Shown here piece after piece: positions 1-8,805 of a stretch of DNA of 64,000 nucleotides. The notes under the pieces are model-generated. The model worked only from the letters and a program-made list of their open reading frames with translations, made no database searches and was not told where the DNA came from. The translations under genes and the position numbers were made by a program. The DNA is from Sphingomonas hankookensis. GTDB lineage: Bacteria; Pseudomonadota; Alphaproteobacteria; Sphingomonadales; Sphingomonadaceae. Each line of letters opens with the position of its first letter. The first letter of the stretch is position 1. The stretch covers positions 744,001 to 808,000 of the forward strand of contig NZ_JAKREV010000001.1 of assembly GCF_022664465.1 (NCBI RefSeq), in the 5' to 3' direction.

Positions 1-274
1 CGGGGTCAACGCCAAGGGAACAGCTCCAGGGGATAGATCAAGCGCGCTCCTTTAGCCGAGCACCGGACGAAACGAAAGCGAATGGTCGTGGGGGTCGGTG
101 CCGGGGTGGGATCATAGACGGTTGCGGCTGTGTGGGGGATGAACGGGGTTCCCGACGATCGTCATCCCCGCGCAGGCGGGGATCCATACACGCTGACGTT
201 CCGGCAGGGTTCGCTGGCGTTGCGGCTATGGATTCCCGCCTTCGCGGGAATGACGAGGGGGAGGTGACGCCGCC
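1..274. other. Flank without a recognised gene
   Basis: The first 274 bases carry no reading frame I can support. One plus-strand frame closes after about 17 codons near base 53 and could be the very end of a gene whose body lies outside the window, but nothing identifies it. The right part is occupied by a palindromic repeat (161-254) that follows the stop codon of the leftward panB gene. Confidence 0.5.
161..254. repeat. Bipartite palindromic intergenic repeat (family A)
   Basis: Two hairpin halves face each other: gtcatccccgcgcaggcggg at the left and the related arm ending ccttcgcgggaatgac at the right, with tccata / tatgga marking the inner edges. The same arrangement recurs at 36360-36453, and a half copy lies near 49003. 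It resembles the REP-type repeats common between genes in sphingomonads. It lies downstream of panB and may also act as a transcript 3' end. Confidence 0.75.
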
Positions 275-1135
275 CTACTCCTTCGGCGCGTAGAGCTGGC
301 CCGGCCCCGGGAACGTCCGCGCGCGAACCTCCTCGGCGTAGGTCGTCACCGCCCCCGCGACATGGTCGGCCATCTCGCCATAGGTCTTCACGAAACGCGG
401 CGTGCGTTCGAACAGGCCCAGCATGTCCTCGGCCACCAGCACCTGCCCGTCGCACTGCGCCGATGCGCCGATGCCGATCGTCGGGCAGGCGATGCGGCGG
501 GTAATCTCGACCGCGATCGGTTCGACCACCCCCTCGATCACCACGGCGAAGGCACCCGCTTCGGCCACGGCGACCGCATCGGCGACGATCTTTTCCGCTT
601 CCGCTACACTCCGCCCGCGCGCGCCATAGCCGCCGAGCTGGTTCACCGCCTGCGGCGTCAGGCCGACATGGCCCATCACCGGAATCCCGCGCTGCGACAG
701 GAAGGCGACGGTGTCGGCCATCGCCGTGCCCCCCTCCAGCTTCACCGCCGCGGCACCGGTCGCCTTCAGCAGCATCGCCGCGCTTTCGAAGGCTTGGGCG
801 GGGCTCGCTTCATAGCTGCCGAACGGCATGTCGATGACGACGAGCGCGTGATAGGAGCCGCGCACCACCGCCGCGCCGTGTGCCGCCATCATGTCCAGCG
901 TCACCGGCACGGTCGACGGCAGGCCGTAGATCACCTGCCCCAGGCTGTCGCCGACGAGCAGCATGTCGCACTGCGCATCCATCAGCTGCGCCATGCGCAC
1001 GGTATAGGCGGTCAGCATCACCAGCGGCGTCTTGCCCTTGGCGGCACGGATCGCGGGGATGGTCAGTCGCTTCATCGGCGCCGGGGTGGGCGTCGCGCGG
1101 CTGGTGGCGGTGTCGATGGTGAAGGTCGTGGACAT
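275..1135 (-). CDS. panB: 3-methyl-2-oxobutanoate hydroxymethyltransferase
   Basis: PanB transfers a hydroxymethyl group from 5,10-methylene-tetrahydrofolate to 2-oxoisovalerate, making ketopantoate, the first step of pantothenate and coenzyme A synthesis in the cytoplasm. The 286-residue product has the family signatures: LVGDSLGQV near residue 60 (Mg-binding Asp), the MPFGSYE segment near 103, KLEGG near 132, GHVGLTPQ near 156 and the catalytic-Glu segment VIEGV near 198. Length fits the family (about 260-290), with a short N-terminal extension before [14 protein letters not shown]; a second in-frame Met at residue 21 could be the true start. It stands alone, with no panC beside it. Identification is secure, start less so. 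Confidence 0.95.
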   Translation of the reverse strand: MSTTFTIDTATSRATPTPAPMKRLTIPAIRAAKGKTPLVMLTAYTVRMAQLMDAQCDMLLVGDSLGQVIYGLPSTVPVTLDMMAAHGAAVVRGSYHALVVIDMPFGSYEASPAQAFESAAMLLKATGAAAVKLEGGTAMADTVAFLSQRGIPVMGHVGLTPQAVNQLGGYGARGRSVAEAEKIVADAVAVAEAGAFAVVIEGVVEPIAVEITRRIACPTIGIGASAQCDGQVLVAEDMLGLFERTPRFVKTYGEMADHVAGAVTTYAEEVRARTFPGPGQLYAPKE

Positions 1136-1158
1136 TGCGCGGGTCTAGCGAAACCGGC

Positions 1159-1599
1159 TCAGCGAAGCCACCCGCGGGCGATGCCGTGCCGGGCCACGCC
1201 CAGCTGCCACAGCGCGATCGCGAAGATCACCAGCGGAAATGGCACGGTCGCCGCCGCACCCTTGACCGCGATCAGGTCGGTCGCGGCGAATACCCAGCCG
1301 AACTGGATCGCCACCGCGAGCAGCGATGCGGCATAGAGCCCCGCCGCCCAGCGCCGCCCGAGCAGCAGCGCGACGCTGCCGAACAATCCGCCCCAGGTCG
1401 CGATGCCGTAGATCCAGTTGAACCAGACCGGCAGCGACTGGAAAAAGCGGCGATCATAGTCGGGCAGCGCCGCCAATGCCGCCGGCCCCATCGTCGCCTG
1501 CGCATAAAAGGCATAGACCCCGGCCGCCCCCCACAGCAGGAACAGCACCGCGACGATGCGGAACCACGGTGGCGGCGTTCGGACGAAAGTCGGTGCCAT
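1159..1599 (-). CDS. Small four-helix membrane protein of unknown function
   Basis: A 146-residue, strongly hydrophobic protein with four likely membrane helices (about residues 14-32, 62-78, 85-104 and 113-133) and basic residues at the C-terminus. I start it at MAPTF rather than the longer upstream frame because the upstream residues are arginine-rich and look non-coding. It resembles the small uncharacterised integral membrane proteins seen in sphingomonads, but I recognise no specific family. It runs in the same direction as panB and ends 23 bases before the panB start codon, so the two may be co-transcribed. No catalytic motif is visible. Confidence 0.7.
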   Translation of the reverse strand: MAPTFVRTPPPWFRIVAVLFLLWGAAGVYAFYAQATMGPAALAALPDYDRRFFQSLPVWFNWIYGIATWGGLFGSVALLLGRRWAAGLYAASLLAVAIQFGWVFAATDLIAVKGAAATVPFPLVIFAIALWQLGVARHGIARGWLR

Positions 1600-1659
1600 G
1601 CTGCTCCCACGCGAATCGATACGGCATCGCAATAATGCCCCGCCGGGTGGTTAACGCAA

Positions 1660-2016
1660 TCACCCGGCGATGGCGAATCGCCCGGCATAGCGATCGGGCT
1701 TGAACCCGGTTTCGATCCAGCCGTCGCCGACCAGTACCGGCCGCTTGATCATCGACGGTTGCGCCAGCATCAAGTCGATCGCCCGCGATGCGTCGAGATC
1801 GGCCTTGTCGGCGTCGGGCAGCTTGCGAAAGGTCGTGCCCGCGCGGTTAAGCAGCGTTTCCCAGCCGAGATCACCGACCCAGCCCTCCAGCGTGCCGCGG
1901 TCGATGCCGGCCTTCTTATAGTCGTGGAAGGTGTAGGCGACACCGTGCGCATCGAGCCAGGTGCGCGCCTTCTTCATCGTGTCGCAGTTGGGGATGCCGT
2001 ATATGGTTAAGGTCAT
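1660..2016 (-). CDS. ArsC/Spx-family reductase-like protein (YffB type)
   Basis: A 118-residue thioredoxin-fold protein of the ArsC/Spx family. The N-terminus IYGIPNCDTMKKA carries a single Cys at residue 11 and lacks the CxxC pair of Spx, as in YffB-type proteins. The later KRPVLV segment near residue 88 is the conserved family RP motif. Such proteins are thought to act in glutathione-dependent reduction, and true arsenate reduction is not implied. No ars genes are nearby. The start is set at MTLTIYG, since this is where the fold begins and 17 further upstream codons do not look like coding sequence. Confidence 0.85.
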   Translation of the reverse strand: MTLTIYGIPNCDTMKKARTWLDAHGVAYTFHDYKKAGIDRGTLEGWVGDLGWETLLNRAGTTFRKLPDADKADLDASRAIDLMLAQPSMIKRPVLVGDGWIETGFKPDRYAGRFAIAG

Positions 2017-2128
2017 TGGTAGTCCCTCGGCGACTGTTAATGTGTCCCGATAATGCAGGCCCGTCAAAAAAGCATCTGATCGACCTTGGCCCGATTGCAG
2101 ACATTCCGCGCCCCGCTAGATCGACGGA

Positions 2129-2449
2129 ATGACAGCGAACAAGCCGCTACCCGCCTTAAGTGGTCGCAAGGATCGCATTTGGCTGCGCCTGAACTTATGT
2201 AAGCGCGCAGGCTTGCCCATCAAGCAGAGGGCAACGCGGTATTCGCGGTTTCGGTTCGCAACATATTACGTTGAAATTCCTCCCGATCTTGCAAACAATC
2301 GCGCGCGGCAAATTGCACGAGCGATTAACAGGCATCGACGGTTATTGAAGCTCGGCCACGTTGCAGGTCGCCTGTTCAAGCAAACGGGCAGGCGCGACTT
2401 CAACGGAAGCCACACGCTCGCTCGTACGGAGAAGGCGAAAGGCCGCTAA
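2129..2449 (+). CDS. Hypothetical basic protein
   Basis: An open frame of 106 residues rich in Arg and Lys, with no membrane segment, signal or recognised motif. Codon use is less GC-biased than in the flanking genes, with several A/T-ending codons, which suggests either recent acquisition or that it is not translated. It is divergent from the ArsC-like gene on its left and followed by the VOC gene. I cannot assign a family. The frame is long enough to report but may be spurious. Confidence 0.35.
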   Translation: MTANKPLPALSGRKDRIWLRLNLCKRAGLPIKQRATRYSRFRFATYYVEIPPDLANNRARQIARAINRHRRLLKLGHVAGRLFKQTGRRDFNGSHTLARTEKAKGR

Positions 2450-2559
2450 CGATCTGTACATCGCCGTTTACCAATAGCTTGATGGCGGGCTCTGGGGTTG
2501 GCGATCGGCACGTTCAACCGGGTCGGGAACGAACGCCGGAGGCCGTGCGATGTAGCGGC

Positions 2560-2937
2560 ATGCTGCACCATGTCTCGCTTGGTACCCGCGATCTGGCCCG
2601 TGCGCGGGCGTTCTACGATCCGGTGATGGCGGCGGTCGGGTTGCGCCGGACGCTCGATGTGGCGGAGGCGGTCGGTTATGGCGCGGGGATCACCGTGTTC
2701 AGCCTGAACGTGCCGGCCGATGGGAGCGCCGCCGGGGTCGGCAACGGCACGCATGTCGCGTTCGAGGTTGAACGGCGGAGCGCGGTCGACGACGCCCATG
2801 CGCTGGCGTTGGCGCATGGCGGCAGCAGCGACGGCGCGCCGGGGCTTCGGCCGGAATATGACGCGAACTATTATGCCGCGTTCGTGCGCGATCTCGATGG
2901 CAACAAGATCGAGTTTCTGACCTTCGCTGCCGGGTGA
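2560..2937 (+). CDS. VOC-family (glyoxalase/dioxygenase fold) protein
   Basis: A 125-residue single-domain vicinal-oxygen-chelate protein. The start MLHHVSLGTRDLARA is the classic first beta strand, with a metal-ligand-type His at residue 3. GTHVAFEVERR gives the central His, and FVRDLDGNKIEFLTF ends the fold with the conserved D-x-x-G-N-x-(I/L)-E pattern, its Glu being the last usual metal ligand. Relatives include glyoxalase I, fosfomycin resistance proteins and ring-cleavage enzymes; the exact substrate cannot be read here. I use the ATG at 2560, where the domain begins, rather than an upstream in-frame start. Confidence 0.85.
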   Translation: MLHHVSLGTRDLARARAFYDPVMAAVGLRRTLDVAEAVGYGAGITVFSLNVPADGSAAGVGNGTHVAFEVERRSAVDDAHALALAHGGSSDGAPGLRPEYDANYYAAFVRDLDGNKIEFLTFAAG

Positions 2938-2949
2938 CGGCGCGCCACA

Positions 2950-3056
2950 TCCTCCCTGCGGGCAGGGGACGTGCCGCGGGCGTTGCGCGGCGTGGCGATC
3001 CCCTCCACCCTTCGCTGCGCGAACGGTCCCCCTCCCCGCATGGCGGGGAGGATTCA
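2950..3056. repeat. Palindromic intergenic repeat, family C (copy 1)
   Basis: A diverged copy of the repeat that begins with catcctccc and ends ccccgcatggcggggaggat. It contains the conserved inner blocks cccctccacc and ggtccccctcccc. It fills the gap between the convergent VOC and chemoreceptor genes. Other copies are near 38837, 40748, 43842, 54163, 56022 and 59526. Confidence 0.65.
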
Positions 3057-4799
3057 GGCGGCGGCGCGGTAGTTCGGTTGGCGGGCGTGCGTTTCCGTCG
3101 CCAGGCGGAAGCGGGCGACGTGATCGGCCAGGGCTTCGGCCTGTTCGGCGAGGCTGCGGGCGGCGGCGGTGCTCTGTTCGACCATTGCCGCATTCTGCTG
3201 CGTCACCGCGTCCATTTCACCGACCGCGATATTGACCTGTTGCAACCCCGACGCCTGTTCGTCGGCGCCCCTGGCGATCGCCGCGACCAGTCCGGAAATC
3301 TCGGCGACGCGGCCGACGATCCGTTCCAGCGCCTCGCCGGTGCGGCCGACCAGATCGACGCCGCGCTGGACCTGCGCGCCGCTGGCATGGATGCGGTTCT
3401 TCACGTCGTTCGCCGCATCGGCCGAGCGCTGGGCCAAGGCGCGGACCTCGGAGGCGACGACCGCGAAGCCCTTGCCCGCATCGCCGGCACGCGCCGCTTC
3501 GACCCCGGCATTCAGCGCCAGCAGGTTCGTCTGGAACGCGATGCCGTCGATGACCGAAATGATTTCCGAAATCTCGTCCGAGGCGCGCTTGATCCCGCTC
3601 ATCGCGCCGACGGCATCGCGCACGATGCGCGCGCCGTCCTCGGCATCGCCGCGGGTCGCGACCATCGTCGTATCGGCCTTGGCCGCACCGGCCGCGGTGC
3701 GGCGTACGGTCGCGGTGATCTGATCGAGGGCCGCGGCGGTTTCCTCGAGGCTGGCCGCCTGTTGTTCGGTACGGCGCGACAGGTCGTCGGACGCGCTGCT
3801 GATGTCCGATGCGCCGCTGCGGATGCCGCCGGTCGACAGCGCCACGGCGCGCATCGCATCGCCCAGCGCCACCATCGCCGAATCGAAATCGGTGCCGATC
3901 TTGCGGAACGGCCCGGTCAGCGTGTCGCCGATCCGTGTGTCGAGCTGTCCGCGCGCGAGCGACTCGAGCCCCTTGCCGATCGTCGCGACGACGCGCTGCT
4001 GCTCGGTTTCGCGTTCTGCCGCCACGATCGCCGCGTCGCGGAACGTCTCCAGCGCGACGGCCATGGCGCCGATCTCGTCATGGCGAGCGCGGCCGGGGAT
4101 CGCCGAGGCGGTATCGCCGCCGGCCAGCGCGCGCATCCGCGTCGACACCGCTTCGATCGGCAGCGAGATCGACCGGCCGATCCGGAACGAGAACAGCGCG
4201 ACGAGTGCCAGCACCACCAGCGCCAGCCCGATCAGGTACAGCGCCGCATCGAACACCGCGGTATTGATCCGGTCGATATAGACGCCCGAGCCGATCACCC
4301 AGCCCCATGGGCCGAAACCCGCGACGTAGGAGAGTTTGGGTAGCGGCGTCGGCTGGCCGGGCTTGGTCCAGTTATATTCCAGAAAGCCGGCCCCACGCGC
4401 CTTCACGATCTGCGCCATCTCGACGAAATGCGCCTTGCCGTTGGTGTCGCGATTATTGGAGAGGTCGGTGCCGTCGAGCTCGGGTTTGATCGGGTGCATC
4501 AGCATCCGCGGATGCAGGTCGTTGACCCAGAAATATTCGGTGCCGTCGTAGCGCATCGCCTTCAGCGTCGTCAGCGCGGCGCGCTGTGCCTGGGCGCGGG
4601 TCAGGCGACCGGCAACTTCCTCCGCATGGTAGTGGGCGACGACCGAACGGGCACCCTCGACCGCCTGCCGCGTGCTGCGTTCGATCCCCTCGTGCATCAC
4701 CGCCGACAGGCGGAACAGGCTGATGCACAGCAATGCCACCAGCCCCAGTGCGGCAAGGAGACCGATCAGGTTGATGCGGCCCCGGACCTTCAATTGCAT
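3054..4799 (-). CDS. Methyl-accepting chemotaxis protein with periplasmic Cache domain
   Basis: A 581-residue transmembrane chemoreceptor. After a short cytoplasmic N-terminus there is one helix (residues about 9-29), then a single Cache-type sensor (about 35-180) with YFWVNDLHPRMLMHP and the GWVIGSGVYID ending typical of sCache_2. A second helix (about 187-208) leads to a HAMP segment (about 209-262) and a long coiled coil. The hairpin tip that contacts CheA/CheW, around IAFQTNLLALNAGVEAARAG, is intact. sCache_2 sensors usually bind small organic acids. No other che genes occur nearby, so it is an orphan receptor. No C-terminal CheR-tethering pentapeptide is visible. Confidence 0.92.
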   Translation of the reverse strand: MQLKVRGRINLIGLLAALGLVALLCISLFRLSAVMHEGIERSTRQAVEGARSVVAHYHAEEVAGRLTRAQAQRAALTTLKAMRYDGTEYFWVNDLHPRMLMHPIKPELDGTDLSNNRDTNGKAHFVEMAQIVKARGAGFLEYNWTKPGQPTPLPKLSYVAGFGPWGWVIGSGVYIDRINTAVFDAALYLIGLALVVLALVALFSFRIGRSISLPIEAVSTRMRALAGGDTASAIPGRARHDEIGAMAVALETFRDAAIVAAERETEQQRVVATIGKGLESLARGQLDTRIGDTLTGPFRKIGTDFDSAMVALGDAMRAVALSTGGIRSGASDISSASDDLSRRTEQQAASLEETAAALDQITATVRRTAAGAAKADTTMVATRGDAEDGARIVRDAVGAMSGIKRASDEISEIISVIDGIAFQTNLLALNAGVEAARAGDAGKGFAVVASEVRALAQRSADAANDVKNRIHASGAQVQRGVDLVGRTGEALERIVGRVAEISGLVAAIARGADEQASGLQQVNIAVGEMDAVTQQNAAMVEQSTAAARSLAEQAEALADHVARFRLATETHARQPNYRAAA

Positions 4800-5136
4800 G
4801 CGCTCGCCCTTTTCATTTGCGGGTAGCTTGCACGCAAAGCTGAAGATCGGGTTTATGCCGGCTGCGATACGATCGCGGTGGCGCGCGATTATCCCTCACC
4901 TCAGGTGTCACCGCAGCGCAGGCGGGGGTTTCTCGCGGTTGGCAGACCGCGCCATCACCGGGAGACCCCGGCCTGCGCTGCGGTGACGTAGACGTGGCAT
5001 TGCTGCGATGGCGTTCTGGTCCCCGGCCTGCGCCGGGGCGACCTTTACCGAGCGAGCGGACGCGTACTTTCAAGCCCATTGACGGCCCGGTCCGGGCACG
5101 ATAGCCAGTGCGAATGAGTATCAATAGCGAGGCTCT
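4800..5136. other. Intergenic region with palindromic repeat (family B)
   Basis: This 337-base gap between two divergently oriented genes has no supported reading frame. Bases 4906-4988 form an inverted repeat, gtcaccgcagcgcagg against cctgcgctgcggtgac, enclosing the family-B inner block gggagacc. A second, shorter GC hairpin (ccccggcctgcgccgggg) follows near 5020. Promoters for both neighbours must lie here, but I see no clear consensus site. Confidence 0.6.
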
Positions 5137-5565
5137 ATGTACGATCTCATCGACCGGCCGGTATCGGCCCTATCCCCCGGCGACCGCTTCCTGATCGATG
5201 CGATCCGGCTGTGGGTCGCGGCGCGCGGCGCGTGCCAATGTCCAGCGGCACTGCTGGCGGCGCGCTTCGCCCAGTCGGGCGCGCTCGACGCGCTGAACGA
5301 TTTCGACGGGTGGATGACGCAATTGTCGACCCATGCGCGGGTACCGATCCAGATCAATTGTAAATGCGGGCTTGTGACCGACGATGAATCGGTTCTCTTG
5401 ACCTTGGCGCGTGATCTCGTAACGGGACGCGATGCAAAGGCGCGGACCACGCTTTCGCTGCTGGTCGCCGAAGAGGCGATCGCCCCCACTTTTTGCGCGC
5501 TGGCCCGCACGGCGGCAATGCTCGGACAGGTCGGGCTGCCGCCGGGGACCAACGTCAGGACGTAA
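5137..5565 (+). CDS. Conserved hypothetical protein upstream of fpr
   Basis: A 142-residue soluble, mostly helical protein without signal or membrane segment. It has a Cys-rich CKCG spot near residue 73 and a run of small hydrophobic residues in the C-terminal half. It ends eight bases before the ferredoxin reductase start, so the two are almost certainly co-transcribed. Whether it regulates or supports the reductase cannot be told from sequence. I do not recognise the family. Confidence 0.65.
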   Translation: MYDLIDRPVSALSPGDRFLIDAIRLWVAARGACQCPAALLAARFAQSGALDALNDFDGWMTQLSTHARVPIQINCKCGLVTDDESVLLTLARDLVTGRDAKARTTLSLLVAEEAIAPTFCALARTAAMLGQVGLPPGTNVRT

Positions 5566-5573
5566 GGATTATC

Positions 5574-6392
5574 ATGACCGACCGCACCGCCGTCGTCCAC
5601 GGCCTCGAACCCACCAATGCGCTCAGCGTCGAGCGCGTGCGTTCGGTGCGCCACTGGAACGAGCATCTTTTCAGCTTCACCATCACGCGCCCGCCCAGCT
5701 TCCGCTTCCGTTCGGGCGAGTTCGTGATGATCGGACTGCCCGGCGACAACGGCAAGCCGCTGCTGCGCGCCTATTCGATCGCGAGTCCCGCCTATGCCGA
5801 GGAACTGGAGTTCCTGTCGATCAAGGTCGCCGACGGCCCGCTGACGTCGAAGCTGCAGCAGATCGTGCCGGGTGATGAAATCTTCCTCGGCAAGAAGCCG
5901 ACCGGCACGCTGGTCACCGACGCGCTCAAGCCCGGTTCGCGGCTGTTCATGCTTTCGACCGGTACCGGCCTCGCCCCGTTCCTGTCGCTGATCCGCGATC
6001 CCGACGTCTATGACATGTATGCGTCGATCGTCGTCGTCCATTCGGTGCGCCGCGTGTCCGACCTGGCGTTCCGCACCACGCTGGAAGCGAACCTTGCCGG
6101 CGATCCGCTGGTCGAGGATCAGGCGGCGCAGCAGTTCACCTATGTCCCGACCGTGACGCGTGAGGAATTCCACACCACCGGCCGCATCGATGCGCTGGTC
6201 GACAACGGCACGCTGTTCTCGGCGCGCATCGGCGGCGCGCAGGCGTTCGACCCGGCGACCGACCGCGTGATGCTGTGCGGTTCGACCGAGATGATCCGCG
6301 ACTTTTCGGAGTATCTCGAAGGGCTGGGGTTCGAGGAAGGGTCGAACGCGAAGCCGGGCGATTATGTGATCGAGCGGGCGTTCGTGGGGTAA
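5574..6392 (+). CDS. fpr: Ferredoxin--NADP+ reductase
   Basis: A 272-residue FAD flavoprotein that moves electrons between NADPH and ferredoxin or flavodoxin, feeding redox repair and biosynthesis in the cytoplasm. The FAD domain occupies the first half, with the flavin-binding motif RAYSIASP near residue 64. The NADP domain has MLSTGTGLAPFLSLIRD near residue 126 and MLCGSTEMIRD near 233. The C-terminus YVIERAFVG fits the bacterial (Azotobacter/Rhodobacter) subclass, where the last residues cover the flavin. Length matches that subclass. The start ATG at 5574 is close behind the previous gene. Confidence 0.93.
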   Translation: MTDRTAVVHGLEPTNALSVERVRSVRHWNEHLFSFTITRPPSFRFRSGEFVMIGLPGDNGKPLLRAYSIASPAYAEELEFLSIKVADGPLTSKLQQIVPGDEIFLGKKPTGTLVTDALKPGSRLFMLSTGTGLAPFLSLIRDPDVYDMYASIVVVHSVRRVSDLAFRTTLEANLAGDPLVEDQAAQQFTYVPTVTREEFHTTGRIDALVDNGTLFSARIGGAQAFDPATDRVMLCGSTEMIRDFSEYLEGLGFEEGSNAKPGDYVIERAFVG

Positions 6393-6429
6393 GGCTGCCC
6401 GCCTTTACCCCTACCTCCTTTCAAATCAG

Positions 6430-6552
6430 AACCGTTTGGTTCGAGCAGCTTCGAGCCTGTCGAGAAGCGACTGTCGAGAACGGCCCGTTTGGGGCAAGGC
6501 GTTCTCGACGGACGCTTCTCGACTTCGCTCGAAGCTGCTCGAACCGAACGGA
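6430..6552. repeat. Long inverted repeat (family D)
   Basis: The arms ccgtttggttcgagcagctt and aagctgctcgaaccgaacgg are near-perfect complements about 70 bases apart. Inside them the shorter motif tctcgac is repeated in both orientations (agaagcgactgtcgagaac ... gttctcgacggacgcttct). The whole can fold into one long hairpin. It separates the convergent fpr and TonB-receptor genes and could end both transcripts. I see no second copy in the window. Confidence 0.75.
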
Positions 6553-6594
6553 ATAGTCAGGAACCGGGGCGGCTCATCACCGCCCCCTCCCCGC

Positions 6595-8730
6595 TCAATA
6601 ACTGACCCGCACCGTCCCCAGCACCGTCCGAGGGGCAATGAAGAACCCCTGGTCGAAGTTGATCGCGCTCAGCGCCTTCGCATCGTTGACGTTGCGGACA
6701 TTGGCGGACAGCGACACGCGCGGGGTCAGCGCATAGCGCGCCATCAGGTCGACCGTCGCGTAACCGTCCTGCGTGATCCGCACCTGCTTACCCGTCGTCG
6801 CGATGACGCCCAGCGGTTCGAGGTACATCCGGCTCTGATACTGGCCCGACGCGCCGATCTTCAGGTCGGGGAGCATCGTCGGCGACCATACGATGTTCAG
6901 CCGGGCGGTGTTGCGGGGCACGAAGGTCCGCACCGGTTCGTCATTCTCGCCGCGAATGCGCATCGCGGTAAAGCCGCCGGTCGCCTGTAGCCCCGGTGCC
7001 AGCTCGCCGCTCATCTCGAACTCGATGCCGCGCGACGTCGCGTCGACGCCGCGGAAAAGCGACTGACCGATCGACGCATCGAAGCCGGCGGCTTCGGCCG
7101 TATTCTTCTGCCGCGCCTGGAACAGCGCGACGCTGGCGTTCAGGCGACCGCCCAGCCATTCGCCCTTCAACCCGGCCTCCAGATTGTCGCCCTCGATCGG
7201 GTCGATCAGGCGGCGGTTCACATCGGTCTGCGTCTGCGGATTGAAGATCGTCGCGAAGCTCGCATAGGCGCTGACATTGCCGGTCAGGTCATAGGTCGCG
7301 CCGACGAACGGCAGGAAGCGGGCGCGATCGTAGTTGGTCGGCGCGGTGTAGGACACGCCCTCGCTGAACGCGCGGGTGGCGTTGGCGCCGACCATGACCT
7401 TCAGCGCATCGACCGGGTTCAGCCGGATCAGGCCATAGATCGTGTCGCGCCGGGTATGGCTGTCGAGGCTGCGGGTGAAGGCCGGGAAATCGGGTTCGGG
7501 AAACGACCCGTCGAACCCGCTGAACAGCGGCAGCGAGATGCCGATCGTGGAAAAGTCATACGCCGAATCCTGCGTGTAGCGCTGCGCCGAGCGGTTGGCG
7601 CCGAACATCACGTCATGGCTGCGCCCGAACAGCGACACGGTGCCGCTGATGTTGGCGTCGATCGTCAGGTTACGCGCGAACGACTGGAACGCACCGGGAT
7701 AGCTGACGATGCCGAGGCCGGTGGCACGATCGGGCGCACCGTTGACCTCGTTGGGCAGCTGCTCGCCATAGACGTAGAACAGCCGGTCGTCCTCGTCGAT
7801 CGCGCGGCGCTGCACGCTGACCTTCGCGGTCCAGTCGCCGAAGCGGTGGGTCACGTCACCGAAGATCTGGCGATCGGTGACGTCGAAGCTGGACCAGTCG
7901 GGCGAGCTGTTGGTCGAGCGGGCATAGTCGATCCGGCTGCCGTCGCTGTAATAGAGCGGCAGCGCGCCCCACATCGCCGCGCGGCTTTTGTGGTTCTGGT
8001 GGCCATAGCCGGCGCTGACGACGGTATCGGGGCCGAGGTCCGCCTCGACGATGCCATAGCCGGTCCAGCGACGCAGGCCGTAGCGGTCGAGATGGCTGTC
8101 GGTATCGAGATACGACCCGACCGCACGCGCGCGGACCGATCCGCTCTTGGTCAGCGGCACGCTGATATCGCCGTCGAGGCGGAGATTGTCGAACGAACCA
8201 TATTGCGCGCTGGCCGATGCGGCGAGATCGCGGGTCGGGCGCTTGCGGATGAAGTTGATGACCGCCGACGGGTTGCCGGTCGACGACAACAGCCCCGGCG
8301 CGCCGCGCAATACCTCGATCCGGTCGTACATCGCGGTATCGATCGACCCGTTCTGGATGCCGAACGGGAATGGCAGGCCGACGCCGTCGATCTGGAACGT
8401 CTGGATATCGAAGCCGCGCGCCGAATAATAGAAGCGGTCGGTTTCCTGCGCCTGCACGTTGACGCCGGGCACGGTCGCCAGCAGCTGGTTGATGTCGTTC
8501 AGCTGGAAATCGTCGATCTGCGCGCGGGTCACGACGCTGACCGACTGCGGCGTTTCACGCAGCGACAGCGGCAGGCGGGTGGCGGTGCTCTGCGCCTTTA
8601 CCGCATAGTCGTCGCTGCCTTCGGTGCGCAGGCCGGTGACGACGATCTCCTCGCCACGCTGCGCAGGGTCCTCGGCGACCGGGGTCGGCGAAAGGGCGGT
8701 GGCGGCGAGCAGAACGGCAAGAGGCGACAT
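6595..8730 (-). CDS. TonB-dependent siderophore receptor
   Basis: A 711-residue outer-membrane receptor. After a short signal sequence (residues about 1-19) comes a TonB-box-like EEIVVTGLRT near 27. The plug domain runs to about residue 180, with LRETPQSVSVVTR and GVNVQAQETDRFYYSARGFD, both typical of the siderophore-receptor subfamily (FpvA/FhuE/FoxA-like). A 22-strand barrel follows, ending in the aromatic VRVSY. A Fur-box-like palindrome lies about 50 bases upstream, which supports a role in ferric-siderophore uptake. No siderophore synthesis genes are nearby, so the ligand may be a xenosiderophore. It has no N-terminal signalling domain, so it is not a FecA-type transducer. Confidence 0.88.
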   Translation of the reverse strand: MSPLAVLLAATALSPTPVAEDPAQRGEEIVVTGLRTEGSDDYAVKAQSTATRLPLSLRETPQSVSVVTRAQIDDFQLNDINQLLATVPGVNVQAQETDRFYYSARGFDIQTFQIDGVGLPFPFGIQNGSIDTAMYDRIEVLRGAPGLLSSTGNPSAVINFIRKRPTRDLAASASAQYGSFDNLRLDGDISVPLTKSGSVRARAVGSYLDTDSHLDRYGLRRWTGYGIVEADLGPDTVVSAGYGHQNHKSRAAMWGALPLYYSDGSRIDYARSTNSSPDWSSFDVTDRQIFGDVTHRFGDWTAKVSVQRRAIDEDDRLFYVYGEQLPNEVNGAPDRATGLGIVSYPGAFQSFARNLTIDANISGTVSLFGRSHDVMFGANRSAQRYTQDSAYDFSTIGISLPLFSGFDGSFPEPDFPAFTRSLDSHTRRDTIYGLIRLNPVDALKVMVGANATRAFSEGVSYTAPTNYDRARFLPFVGATYDLTGNVSAYASFATIFNPQTQTDVNRRLIDPIEGDNLEAGLKGEWLGGRLNASVALFQARQKNTAEAAGFDASIGQSLFRGVDATSRGIEFEMSGELAPGLQATGGFTAMRIRGENDEPVRTFVPRNTARLNIVWSPTMLPDLKIGASGQYQSRMYLEPLGVIATTGKQVRITQDGYATVDLMARYALTPRVSLSANVRNVNDAKALSAINFDQGFFIAPRTVLGTVRVSY

Positions 8731-8780
8731 GCGAAATCCCTGTGATGTTTCGCGCCGCCTAATCCGCCGTTACTGCTTTT

Positions 8781-8799
8781 GCAAGTGACTATCAGTATC
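8781..8799 (-). promoter_or_regulatory. Fur-box-like operator upstream of the siderophore receptor
   Basis: Read on the minus strand, gatactgatagtcacttgc matches 14 of 19 positions of the classical Fur box gataatgataatcattatc. It lies about 50 bases before the receptor's start codon, a sensible place for an iron-dependent repressor. The match is by eye. Alphaproteobacterial Fur/Irr sites vary, so binding is inferred. Confidence 0.55.
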
Positions 8800-8805
8800 T
8801 CACTC

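Noticed and set aside
162-455. Minus-strand 97-codon frame overlapping panB and the repeat
   Set aside because: It runs through a palindromic repeat and the antisense-frame text of panB; composition is non-protein-like.
1660-2016. Arsenate reductase for arsenic resistance
   Set aside because: Only the single-Cys YffB-type pattern is present and no arsenic genes surround it.
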